This document shows positions 39,252-48,150 of a DNA stretch of 64,000 nucleotides, piece after piece. Position numbers and translations under genes: made by a program. The notes under the pieces were generated by a model. That model was not told where the DNA came from, made no database searches, and worked only from the letters and a program-made list of their open reading frames with translations. The first letter of the stretch is position 1; each line of letters starts with the position of its first letter. The DNA is from RFSX01 sp965248155 (GTDB lineage Bacteria; Bacteroidota; Bacteroidia; Chitinophagales; Saprospiraceae): NCBI GenBank assembly GCA_965248155.1, contig CBDFIO010000002.1:248001-312000 (forward strand). Direction: 5' to 3'.

Positions 39252-39791
39252 ATGGATTACAGCAAACTTAAATCTAAGGTCAAAACATATAATTCAATCT
39301 TAAGCAATACAAAGAAATATCGCAAAGCATGGGGTGAAAGTTTGAAACAAATGATTACAGATAATCTCAATGAGATTATTGAAAACACAAAGCTGAATGC
39401 TTATATAGATTATAAAGATGAAATCGAAAATCTCGAAGTCATATCTCTTGTCCTGGAAACTGAAATAAGTGGTATTGCAGAAAAACTTCCGGGTAATAAG
39501 ATCAAAAGGCCGTTTATCAAATCATCAGGTGCCTTGATATTCCAGCAACTTTTCAATGGTAAAGTTATAATGATGATTACGTATCCATATATCGAAGGTT
39601 ACGGACAACCCAAATCTCCAAGAATATTAGAGATTCTTAGACCGGAAGAATTCAAACCTGAATTCATCTTGAATTACGCAGAGCACTTTGTTAATGATAT
39701 CATTGAATGGGAAGATTTTGATGATGATGTTCCAGCAAAAATGGGTATCAATCCTATTGGTTTCGGAGCACAACCGATTCATGATGATTAA
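39252..39791 (+). CDS. Hypothetical protein, conserved-looking, downstream of E1
   Basis: A protein of 179 residues, starting 6 bases after the E1 stop, so almost certainly co-transcribed. It has no signal peptide or TM helix. The N-terminal third is helical and basic (LKSKVKTYNSILSNTKKYRKAW). The middle shows strands (LEVISLVLETEISGIAEKLPG, GALIFQQLFNGKVIMMITYPYI), and the C-terminus is acidic (IEWEDFDDDVPAKMG). The phrase GYGQPKSPRILEILRPEE looks like a conserved core. I do not recognise the family. The tight link to E1 suggests a role with that complex or simply shared expression. Confidence 0.7.
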   Translation: MDYSKLKSKVKTYNSILSNTKKYRKAWGESLKQMITDNLNEIIENTKLNAYIDYKDEIENLEVISLVLETEISGIAEKLPGNKIKRPFIKSSGALIFQQLFNGKVIMMITYPYIEGYGQPKSPRILEILRPEEFKPEFILNYAEHFVNDIIEWEDFDDDVPAKMGINPIGFGAQPIHDD

Positions 39792-39905
39792 TCCTATCAT
39801 TCATCAGTTTTTTTTAGATATATAATCCTATGAGCATCAATTAATCATATATTATGATTTATTTATAAATGCATTTAGTAGCTTTAGCAACTGAAGCTGC
39901 CTGTA

Positions 39906-42900
39906 ATGATTAACCTGTCCTTTCGCAACCCTTATCTTGTTTTTGTATTTGTAATAATTGTCTCGGTTTTATCGGTGGTATTGATACCTAGAATGCCTGT
40001 CGATATACTTCCCCAATTCAAAAAATCGGCGATGCAAATCATTACTCTATACCCGGGTATGCCCGCCTTGGTCGTGGAAAAGGATATCACTAGTCGTATG
40101 GAAAGGTGGACCGGGCAATCTCCCGGAATAGAAAAACAACTTTCCAAAAGTATAATGGGTGTAAGTGTTGTAACCAATTTTTATGGTGAAGACATAGAGC
40201 CCGCAGAAGCGATGGCTAACACCTCTTCTTACGCCATGTCTGATATGTATTATCAGCCTCCGGGAACCCTACCTCCTATGGTTCAACCTTTCGATCCAAC
40301 AGCAAGTAAACCCTTAATGCTACTCACAGTAAGCAGTGATATTAAATCAGGAAAAGAACTTTATGATGTTGCTTATTATTCACTTAGACAAATGCTTAGC
40401 GGAGTAAAGGGCATTATCGCACCAGCGGCATACGGTGGATCCAAAAGGCGAATTAACATTTTTGTTGATCCAGAGAAATTGGAAGCCATGGCAATTTCAC
40501 AAACTGAAATTGCAAAAGTTATCAAGGAGAACACCACGATGATCCCTTCCGGCGTAGCAAAAATCGGGGACATCAACTATGGCATCGACGCCAAAGGGAT
40601 GATTATTAAAGTCGAGGATTTTAATGACATCGTAGTTTGCTACAGAAATGGGAATCCTGTCTATATAAAAGATATTGCTCATGCCGTAGATGATGGTGCC
40701 ATTCAGACCAACATCGCACGCGTAGATGGTAAAGAGCAGGTTTATTTGCCCATTTTCAAAAGGCCTAAAGCGAACACAATAGCCGCTGTAAATGAAGTCA
40801 AGAAAGCCTTGCCGAAACTTGCTGAAAGAATGCCGGAGGATGTACGTTTAAATGTCATTTTTGATCAATCTTCATATGTCAGAAATGCGATTAAAGGATT
40901 AAGAAATGCCGGACTTGGAGGACTGGTTTTAGTGGTGTTAGTACTAATTCTTTTTCTCGGAAATATCCGCTCAGCTTTCATAGTAAGTTTAAGCCTCCCC
41001 TTATCCATATTGTTCACATTTATTGCTCTGTATTTTTCCGGACAGGCCATTAATAGCATTACGCTGGGAGGAATTGCACTTGTTCTGGGACTTCTGGTCG
41101 ATAATTCGATTGTTGTACTGGAAAACATCGAGAAAAAGCGGAAACGGGGAAGTCTTCTTTTTGAATCTGCGAAAGAAGCAGCATTAGAAGTCGCTCAGCC
41201 GGTATTAGCTTCTACACTTGTCATTATCGTTGTTTTCTTTCCTGTTATGTTTTTAACAGGAATGGCAAAATTTCTCTTCTCACCACTCGCCATTACAGTT
41301 GCAGCAGCGATGATCGGTTCTTACATATTTTCATTAACCCTAATACCTATTGCAGCAACTATATTATTCAAAAAAGAATATAAGACTAAGCCTAAAGAAA
41401 CCCGATTTCAAAAATTTATTGAAAAATTAAAAGGCGGGTATGAGCGTATTTTACGGAAATCGTTTGAACGTAAAATTACCATCCTCTTATTTGCATTCAT
41501 CTTATTTCTAAGCTCCCTATTTGTTTTATCTCAGAATGGTTTTGAATTATTCCCGGAATCTGATGTCGGACAATTAGAAATCCAAGTCAGAACAGAATCC
41601 GGAACTCCACTTGACAAAACCCAATCTACGATCATTGAAATGGAGGAGCTTTCAAGAGAGATTATTGGAGACAATCTGGAACAGATTATATCCAATATTG
41701 GCGTATTCTACGATTTGCCTGCCGCATATACACCGAACTCAGGTACACAAGATGCTTTCATTGGAATCCAAATGAAAGAAATTCAAAGCAAAAGTACTTT
41801 TGAATATGCCCAAGAGCTGAGGACTTTATTTATAGATAGATTTCCAGGAATAGAATTGAGCTTCAATACCGGAGGATTGATTACAGCTGCTCTAAATGAA
41901 GGCAAACCCTCTCCGATTGATATTCAAGTTAAGGGTAATGACCTTGAAACATTAAGATCTTTAGCTGAAGAGATAAGAGATACCGTCAGACATTTATCTT
42001 CCACAAGAGATGTCCGTATTCTTCAGCGACTGGATCAACCTTCAAAAGATATTGATATAGATAGAATAAAGGCTGCAGAATTAGGAGTGAAACCTGTCGA
42101 TGCCATCAAAAATATGATCGCTGCATTGAATTCTTCAGCAACTTATGATAAAGCATTTTGGATAGATGAGAATAATGGCAATCACTATTATGTAGGTGTT
42201 ACTTATCCCGAATACAAAATTGACGACCCCAATATCCTAAGCAATGTGACAACGACCAGTGACACTCATGATAAAGCCATACCATTCAGAAGTTTTTCTA
42301 AAATCAGCGAATCTTCAAATCCTGTTGAAATAAATCATCATAATCTGACACGGGCATTTAATGTCTATGCGAATGTTGAAGGCTCAGATGTAGGTCGTCT
42401 ATCTAATCAAATAAATGATATTATTGCCAAAATAGATGTCCCGAAAGGATATGAAGTAAATTTTGAAGGAGAAGTCAATGTAATTAATAAATCATTCAAA
42501 GATTTGATCATCGGATTAATCCTGGCCACCATATTTGCATTCCTCATCTTGGTGCCATTATTCAGATCTTTCAGACAACCGCTTATTATATTGTTTACTG
42601 TCCCTTTAGGATTCATAGGTGTTGCCATTATCATGGCACTCACAAAAACTTATATCAATATTCAATCTTTAATGGGAATGATCATGATGATCGGAATTGC
42701 GGTATCCTATGGTAATATTCTCGTAGATAAAATCAACAAACTAAGTTTACAAAACAATACAATGATTAACGCAGTCATTGAAGGTGCTAAAGATCGATTT
42801 AGACCAGTGTTAATGACCGCTGCTACAACAGTATTAGGATTGTTACCAACGGCCTTAGGCTTAGGAAGAGGTACGGAAGCAAATGTGCCGCTTGCCATTA

Positions 42901-42989
42901 CAGTCATCGGAGGAACCATAATGGCTACCCTGCTTACACTTTTTATAATTCCTATTTTATATACACTTATCAGTGGAAAAAATGAATAA
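39906..42989 (+). CDS. RND efflux permease (HAE/AcrB-like)
   Basis: A protein of 1027 residues in the inner membrane: a TM1 segment at residues about 10-28, a large periplasmic porter domain, TM2-TM6 (about 330-480), a second porter domain, and TM8-TM12 (about 860-1020). These proteins expel drugs, solvents or other compounds using the proton gradient. The TM4 proton-relay region is GGIALVLGLLVDNSIVVLENIE near residue 393, with Asp about 400. The matching late repeat is LMGMIMMIGIAVSYGNILVDKI, where the usual family residues are kept only in part. It is the first gene of a three-gene operon, with order permease-adaptor-outer membrane factor. The next gene overlaps by 8 bases. Substrate unknown. 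Confidence 0.93.
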   Translation: MINLSFRNPYLVFVFVIIVSVLSVVLIPRMPVDILPQFKKSAMQIITLYPGMPALVVEKDITSRMERWTGQSPGIEKQLSKSIMGVSVVTNFYGEDIEPAEAMANTSSYAMSDMYYQPPGTLPPMVQPFDPTASKPLMLLTVSSDIKSGKELYDVAYYSLRQMLSGVKGIIAPAAYGGSKRRINIFVDPEKLEAMAISQTEIAKVIKENTTMIPSGVAKIGDINYGIDAKGMIIKVEDFNDIVVCYRNGNPVYIKDIAHAVDDGAIQTNIARVDGKEQVYLPIFKRPKANTIAAVNEVKKALPKLAERMPEDVRLNVIFDQSSYVRNAIKGLRNAGLGGLVLVVLVLILFLGNIRSAFIVSLSLPLSILFTFIALYFSGQAINSITLGGIALVLGLLVDNSIVVLENIEKKRKRGSLLFESAKEAALEVAQPVLASTLVIIVVFFPVMFLTGMAKFLFSPLAITVAAAMIGSYIFSLTLIPIAATILFKKEYKTKPKETRFQKFIEKLKGGYERILRKSFERKITILLFAFILFLSSLFVLSQNGFELFPESDVGQLEIQVRTESGTPLDKTQSTIIEMEELSREIIGDNLEQIISNIGVFYDLPAAYTPNSGTQDAFIGIQMKEIQSKSTFEYAQELRTLFIDRFPGIELSFNTGGLITAALNEGKPSPIDIQVKGNDLETLRSLAEEIRDTVRHLSSTRDVRILQRLDQPSKDIDIDRIKAAELGVKPVDAIKNMIAALNSSATYDKAFWIDENNGNHYYVGVTYPEYKIDDPNILSNVTTTSDTHDKAIPFRSFSKISESSNPVEINHHNLTRAFNVYANVEGSDVGRLSNQINDIIAKIDVPKGYEVNFEGEVNVINKSFKDLIIGLILATIFAFLILVPLFRSFRQPLIILFTVPLGFIGVAIIMALTKTYINIQSLMGMIMMIGIAVSYGNILVDKINKLSLQNNTMINAVIEGAKDRFRPVLMTAATTVLGLLPTALGLGRGTEANVPLAITVIGGTIMATLLTLFIIPILYTLISGKNE

Positions 42990-44181
42990 AACAAAATACA
43001 TACTCGTCTTTGCATTTATCATATTTGCTTATGCTTGCCAGGAAAATGCATCAAATAATGAGACCCAAGCTACTGCCGATGATAAAATTCCTGTAGTTGA
43101 AACAATTAATCCAACACAAGAAAGTTTCAGCTCAAAAATTGTTATCAGTTCTACGATTAAGGCAGATAAATTCGTCAATATTTATGCAATGGAAGATGGG
43201 TACGTCAGTAAACTATATGTCGATATTGGGGACAAGGTAAAATCAGGTCAGATCTTAGCTCAATTGTCAAATCCTATTTTGGAATTAGAATTACAGGAAG
43301 CCGGCAATAATGTTATGAAATCTGAAGGTGAGCTCATTCTGGCACAGGCTAAACAAGAATTAGCCTTGGTGAACTCCACCAATAAAGCCAAACAATATAA
43401 TCGCTTGAAATCGATAAACGATAAATCTAAAGGATTGACTACTGCCGCGGAAATTGAGAATGCTGAAGCAGATTATAAAATAGCAACAAGCGAAGAAAAA
43501 ATGGCAAAAGCCGAAGTTGCAATGGTTCAAAATATGCTTGAAGTATCCAAAACTAGAAAAGATGCGATCCAAAAGCGTCTTAATCTTCTTTCAATCAGAG
43601 CTCCATTCAAAGGTATTATTTCGAACAGAATGCTTGAGCAAGGAGCCATAGTTCAGAATAGTCTGAAAGAATCCAATGCTCTATCGCTGTTTAGCCTCGA
43701 ATCGATATCTCCAGTTCGACTTGTTATGGCAATTCCTGAATCAGACGTTGCAAATGTCACAGTAGATCAAGTCGTACATGTTACTTTCCCTTCTATGAAT
43801 GATAAAAATTTCACAGCTAAGATTTCAAGAATTTCCGAAAGTCTTGACCCTTCTTCTAAAACGATGGAAGCGCAAGTCGATATTCCTAATGAAGATTTAA
43901 ACATAAAACCCGGTATGTATGCAAAGGCTGAACTGGTCTTGGAAAGCCCAAAAACGGCTTTAAGTTTACCTCACACTTCTATCCTGATGAAAAAAGATCA
44001 GGCCTACATACTACTCAATGACAATGGACATGTCAGATCATTAAAGTTGCAAAAGGGAATTAATGGTGAACGATACTTTGAAGTGCTTAATCCTGAGCTT
44101 ACTCTGGAATCAGAAGTTATCTTAAATGGAAAAAATCTGGTCAAAGATGGACAGCTTATTAAAACCAAAAAACATGAATAA
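42982..44181 (+). CDS. RND periplasmic adaptor (membrane fusion) lipoprotein
   Basis: I choose ATG at 42982 (399 residues) over a GTG at 42973, because it gives MNKTKYILVFAFIIFAYAC, a clear lipoprotein signal with lipobox AYAC. The adaptor links the permease to the outer-membrane channel. It has the split barrel-sandwich (lipoyl) halves (VNIYAMEDGYVSKLYVDIGDKVKSGQILAQL and IRAPFKGIISNRMLEQGAIV), a helical hairpin between (VMKSEGELILAQAKQELALV, KAEVAMVQNMLEVSK), and the beta-barrel and membrane-proximal parts (ISPVRLVMAIPESD, NEDLNIKPGMYAKAELVL). The start overlaps the permease stop within ATGAATAA, so it is translationally coupled. Confidence 0.92.
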   Translation: MNKTKYILVFAFIIFAYACQENASNNETQATADDKIPVVETINPTQESFSSKIVISSTIKADKFVNIYAMEDGYVSKLYVDIGDKVKSGQILAQLSNPILELELQEAGNNVMKSEGELILAQAKQELALVNSTNKAKQYNRLKSINDKSKGLTTAAEIENAEADYKIATSEEKMAKAEVAMVQNMLEVSKTRKDAIQKRLNLLSIRAPFKGIISNRMLEQGAIVQNSLKESNALSLFSLESISPVRLVMAIPESDVANVTVDQVVHVTFPSMNDKNFTAKISRISESLDPSSKTMEAQVDIPNEDLNIKPGMYAKAELVLESPKTALSLPHTSILMKKDQAYILLNDNGHVRSLKLQKGINGERYFEVLNPELTLESEVILNGKNLVKDGQLIKTKKHE

Positions 44182-45472
44182 GCTCTGGATACAGCAAAAT
44201 ATTTTAATCTTATGTTTTATGGCTCTGTCATATATTGGATCTTGCCAGACGGACACTCTAAGATTAAATCTGGAGTCTCTTCTAAAATATTCAAAGGCAA
44301 ATAGTCTAATCATAGATCGAATTAATGCTGAAAAAGAATTGTCATTAATAGAATGGAGCAAATCCAAAGAATGGTGGGCTCCCAATATTTTTATCGGATC
44401 GAGAATCCATCAGCTTAATGGTGCAGCAATGAACACCGACGGCGTGATTTTTACTGATCTTGACAGACAAAACAAATGGCTTGGAGGAGACATCAGTGCT
44501 TCTTGGGCACCGGCTGAAGATATTTTCAAAAGTCAATCTGCAAAGTATCGTGCTAATGCTGCAGTATTGAAAAGTCAGCAATTGAAAAATGAACAAATAC
44601 TTCAAATCATTGAAACATATTATTCCTTATTAGAAATGATCGCCAAAGAACAGTTTCTAAGTCAATTGGTCATTGATAAAAGTAATGTTCTCGATGGAAT
44701 GAAAAATCAACTGGATGAAGGATTACTTTTAGAATCTGAATACCTGATAGTAAAAAGCAATACCCAACGATTGAAAATGGAAATTCTAAATCTTCAACAA
44801 GCAATTGAAAGTTTAGAAAATCAGCTTAAATCCTATCTTAATCTTGACAATAATATGAGCATTGTTATTGATCTCGAATTGATAGTACCCATTAATCTGA
44901 ACACTGAAATATCTTCTGACAAAGTAGATGTAAGCCTACATCCCAGCCTTCAGGAAATGGAGGAATTAAATAAAGCATTTGATGCTGAACACAAATCTAC
45001 ATCTCTGGCGATGCTTGTTCCTGAAGCAGGAATAAATTATCAGTTAGGGTCTTTTGGCGAAAGCTATTCCAATAGTTATTCTACTAACTCAATAAATGCA
45101 TTCGTAGGCTGGAATTTTCCTTTGGGTCGATTAATCTATAATTCAGATAATAAAATCAGCAAACAGAAAAAGATAATCAATCAGCTTAGAATAGATGAGA
45201 ATAAACTTACACTTAATAACGTCGTACACAGTCTCCAAAAACAGATAAGCCACTTAAGGGAGAGTATATCCCTTTCTGAAAGTAGCATAGATATTTCAAA
45301 ACGCGCTTTAGATTTATCTCAAGAAAGGCTTGATAATAATATAGGTACTTCTTTTGAACTCCTAAGTGCGCAATACGAATTTATACAAGCCAATATCATG
45401 TATATCAAATCGGTATGTGATTATAACAATCTTCAATACCAATTATTCATTCAATCAGGAAACAATTTTTGA
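44174..45472 (+). CDS. TolC-family outer-membrane channel
   Basis: I choose ATG at 44174, again overlapping the previous stop by the same 8 bases ATGAATAA, over an upstream ATG inside the adaptor gene. The resulting 432 residues start with a signal peptide (MNKLWIQQNILILCFMALSYIGS). The mature part is the duplicated TolC helical hairpin pattern: LESLLKYSKANSLIIDRINAEKEL, KSEYL-like LESEYLIVKSNTQRLKMEIL, then a second half with LDLSQERLDNNIGTSFELLSAQYEFIQA, the usual C-terminal family signature. It forms the trimeric exit duct for the RND pump encoded directly upstream. It ends with TGA. Confidence 0.88.
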   Translation: MNKLWIQQNILILCFMALSYIGSCQTDTLRLNLESLLKYSKANSLIIDRINAEKELSLIEWSKSKEWWAPNIFIGSRIHQLNGAAMNTDGVIFTDLDRQNKWLGGDISASWAPAEDIFKSQSAKYRANAAVLKSQQLKNEQILQIIETYYSLLEMIAKEQFLSQLVIDKSNVLDGMKNQLDEGLLLESEYLIVKSNTQRLKMEILNLQQAIESLENQLKSYLNLDNNMSIVIDLELIVPINLNTEISSDKVDVSLHPSLQEMEELNKAFDAEHKSTSLAMLVPEAGINYQLGSFGESYSNSYSTNSINAFVGWNFPLGRLIYNSDNKISKQKKIINQLRIDENKLTLNNVVHSLQKQISHLRESISLSESSIDISKRALDLSQERLDNNIGTSFELLSAQYEFIQANIMYIKSVCDYNNLQYQLFIQSGNNF

Positions 45473-45556
45473 TTCTGTTCATTTAATATCTGTATCAAAC
45501 AGAACATCTTTGATTTATAAAAATGATTTATATTCATATTGCTTAAATAGAATCCT

Positions 45557-46234
45557 ATGTCAAAAATTGAAAAATCTACTGTTCAATTCCTAAATAAACT
45601 TGCTAAGAATAACAACCGTGACTGGTTTAATAAGAATAAAGATGAGTTTAAAGTTACCAATGAAAATTGCAAGGAATTTCTTGCAGCATTGGAAACTGAA
45701 ATGAACAAGAATGATGAAATTGAAAAGACTAAACTCTTTCGAATCTATCGGGATGTTCGTTTTTCAAAAGATAAAACGCCCTATAATAAGCATTATAGCA
45801 TGTCCTTGAGTCGTGCCGGATCTTTTAGAAGAGGAGGATATTTTTTTAGAATTGAATCTAAGGAAGTAACAATTGCATGTGGTTTTTGGGGACCGGAGCC
45901 TAAGGATTTAAAATTGATTAGAGATCATATAGCTCAAGATTCCAAGCCTCTAAGAAAAATTTTAAACAGTAAGAAATTTAAGGACACCTTCGGTAAGATT
46001 ACAGGCGAACAATTAAAAAATACACCTAGAGGATATGATAAAGATCATAAGGATTCAGACCTACTCAAGTTCAAGCAATTTTTCGTTGCGAAAAATTTTC
46101 CTGCTTCTAAAGTTACGGATCCCGGATTTCTAAAAGAAGTGGTAAAGACTTTTAAAGCTGTTCGTCCTTGGTTTGATTATATGTCAGATATTCTGACCCA
46201 TGACCTGGATGGCGTTCCCCTTTATACCAGATAA
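45557..46234 (+). CDS. DUF2461 family protein
   Basis: A protein of 225 residues, the usual length. The family (TIGR02453-type) has no established activity. Signatures: FLNKLAKNNNRDWFNKNKDEF at the N-terminus, FRIYRDVRFSKDKTPYNKHYSMSLSRAG, GGYFFRIESKEVTIACGFWGPEP and GYDKDHKDSDLLKFKQF. There is no signal peptide, so it is cytosolic. The upstream 84 bases hold CATCTTTG (a near -7 box). It is tail to tail and abutting with typA (46234/46235). DUF2461 genes are common single genes in Bacteroidota and appear unrelated to their neighbours. Confidence 0.9.
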   Translation: MSKIEKSTVQFLNKLAKNNNRDWFNKNKDEFKVTNENCKEFLAALETEMNKNDEIEKTKLFRIYRDVRFSKDKTPYNKHYSMSLSRAGSFRRGGYFFRIESKEVTIACGFWGPEPKDLKLIRDHIAQDSKPLRKILNSKKFKDTFGKITGEQLKNTPRGYDKDHKDSDLLKFKQFFVAKNFPASKVTDPGFLKEVVKTFKAVRPWFDYMSDILTHDLDGVPLYTR

Positions 46235-47995
46235 TTAGATTTTTCGCATTCTCAGACTTAAAGGAGTCAGTTCAAGGTATTCGTCATCGCGAATATATTC
46301 CATGGCTTCTTCCAAACTAAATTCAACCTTCGGTGCAATTCTGGCTGCATCATCCGAACCTGAAGATCTCATGTTTGTTAGTTTCTTCCCTTTGATTATA
46401 TTTACTTCCAGGTCGTTGTCTCTTGTATTTTCACCGATAACTTGTCCCTTATAAATCTTATCTCCGGCCTCAATAAAAAATCGTCCACGATCCTGTAATC
46501 TATCAATGGCAAATGCAAGCGCCTGGCCTTCTACTGCAGATACAAGCGACCCTTTATTTCTAGTAGGGATTTCCCCTTTAAAAGCTTCATAAGCCATAAA
46601 TCTGTGCGTCATAACAGCCTGTCCGGACGTAGCTGTTAACATATTGTTCCTCAAACCGATTAGTCCTCTTGAAGGAATTTCGAATTCAAGATGTTGAACA
46701 TCCCCCTTGGGCTCCATCACTTTTAACATTCCTTTACGCGTACTTACCATTTCGATGACCTTGCCGGAATGTGGTTCCGGTACATCTACAACCAGTGATT
46801 CTATTGGCTCACATTTGACGCCATCAATATCCTTGAATATTACTTCGGGTTTGCCTACCTGCAATTCATATCCTTCCCTCCTCATAGTTTCAATAAGAAC
46901 AGAGAGATGGAGAACACCTCTACCATAAACATTGAATTTATCTTCAGTTGCCGTGTCTTTTACTTTCAAGGCAAGATTCTTTTCTGTCTCCTTATATAAT
47001 CGATCTCTGAGATGCCTGGAAGTAACAAACTTTCCTTCCTTGCCAAAAAATGGAGAATTATTAATTGTAAATAACATACTCATCGTAGGTTCATCCACTT
47101 CAATTCTGGACAGCAATTCAGGATTCTCCAAATCGGCTATTGTATCGCCAATTTCAAAATCTTCTATTCCTACGATTGCGCAGATATCTCCACTTCTTAC
47201 TTTATCAACCTTTACTCTACCAAGTCCTTCAAATACAAACAACTCCTTGATACGTACTTTCTTTTGGACTCCATCTTTTTTGCATAGCATATAGTCTTTA
47301 GCTATTTCAAGATCTCCCCTATACAATCTTCCGATTGCAATTCTTCCGAGAAACTTTGAGAAATCTAAAGAAGTGATTTGCATTTGTGGTGTTCCTTCAT
47401 AGTAAGGAGCTTCAGGAATCACATCGATAACAGCTTGGAGCAAAGGAAAAATATCCTTTGTTTTTTCCTCATGATCGTAACTCATCCAACCCATCTTTGA
47501 AGAACCAAACAGGGTGACAAAATCCATTTGATCTTCTGTCGCTTCAAGATTAAACATTAAGTCAAATACATCCCCTTGAACTTCTTCAGGTCTACAGTTC
47601 TCCTTGTCCACTTTATTCACTACCAGGATAGGCTTTAATCCTAACTCAATAGCTTTACTTAGAACAAATCTTGTTTGAGGCATCGGTCCTTCAAATGCAT
47701 CAACCAAAAGAAGTACTCCATCAGCCATTTTTAGTACACGTTCTACTTCTCCACCAAAATCGGCGTGACCCGGAGTGTCAATTATATTAATCTTCACTTC
47801 ATTAAAAACAACCGACACATTCTTTGATGTGATAGTGATTCCTCTTTCACGTTCCAGATCCTGATTGTCCAAAATCAGTTCCTTTACCTCTTTTCTATCA
47901 TCCAACACCTTACATGCATGGATAATCTTATCAACCAAAGTAGTCTTACCATGATCGACGTGGGCTATTATAGCTATGTTTCTTATTGACTGCAT
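46235..47995 (-). CDS. typA: Translational GTPase TypA/BipA
   Basis: A protein of 586 residues. TypA is an EF-G-like ribosome-associated GTPase used in stress and low temperature and in 50S assembly. G-motifs: AHVDHGKTTL (G1, residues 11-20), RERGITI (G2), DTPGHADFGGEV (G3), NKVDK (G4) and SSKMGW (G5). Domains III and V follow (PTMSMLFTINNSPFFGKEGK, EPIESLVVDVPE), and the TypA-specific C-terminal domain ends with EYLELTPLSLRMRKI. On the minus strand upstream, TTG, 21 bases, CATCTTTG could be the promoter, overlapping the region upstream of the divergent helicase. Confidence 0.96.
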   Translation of the reverse strand: MQSIRNIAIIAHVDHGKTTLVDKIIHACKVLDDRKEVKELILDNQDLERERGITITSKNVSVVFNEVKINIIDTPGHADFGGEVERVLKMADGVLLLVDAFEGPMPQTRFVLSKAIELGLKPILVVNKVDKENCRPEEVQGDVFDLMFNLEATEDQMDFVTLFGSSKMGWMSYDHEEKTKDIFPLLQAVIDVIPEAPYYEGTPQMQITSLDFSKFLGRIAIGRLYRGDLEIAKDYMLCKKDGVQKKVRIKELFVFEGLGRVKVDKVRSGDICAIVGIEDFEIGDTIADLENPELLSRIEVDEPTMSMLFTINNSPFFGKEGKFVTSRHLRDRLYKETEKNLALKVKDTATEDKFNVYGRGVLHLSVLIETMRREGYELQVGKPEVIFKDIDGVKCEPIESLVVDVPEPHSGKVIEMVSTRKGMLKVMEPKGDVQHLEFEIPSRGLIGLRNNMLTATSGQAVMTHRFMAYEAFKGEIPTRNKGSLVSAVEGQALAFAIDRLQDRGRFFIEAGDKIYKGQVIGENTRDNDLEVNIIKGKKLTNMRSSGSDDAARIAPKVEFSLEEAMEYIRDDEYLELTPLSLRMRKI

Positions 47996-48068
47996 TCTCT
48001 AAAATGAGGCGCAAAGATGAATAATTTATTGATACCGAATCAATCTTTCTTTGCCGGAACTGTATTAG

Positions 48069-48100
48069 TTTGATTCTTCTCAATATAATATGTTCCTTTG
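48069..48100 (+). promoter_or_regulatory. Candidate -33/-7 promoter for the DEAD-box helicase
   Basis: TTTG at 48069-48072 and TTCCTTTG at 48093-48100 are spaced by 20 bases, the proper Bacteroidota -33/-7 spacing. The -7 box differs from TAnnTTTG at one position. It lies 50 bases upstream of the chosen ATG 48151. This supports starting the gene there rather than at the ATG 48070. Confidence 0.45.
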
Positions 48101-48150
48101 CACCACTTTTGGAAGTACTATATCAGACAAGCTTCCTTATAAATTATACT

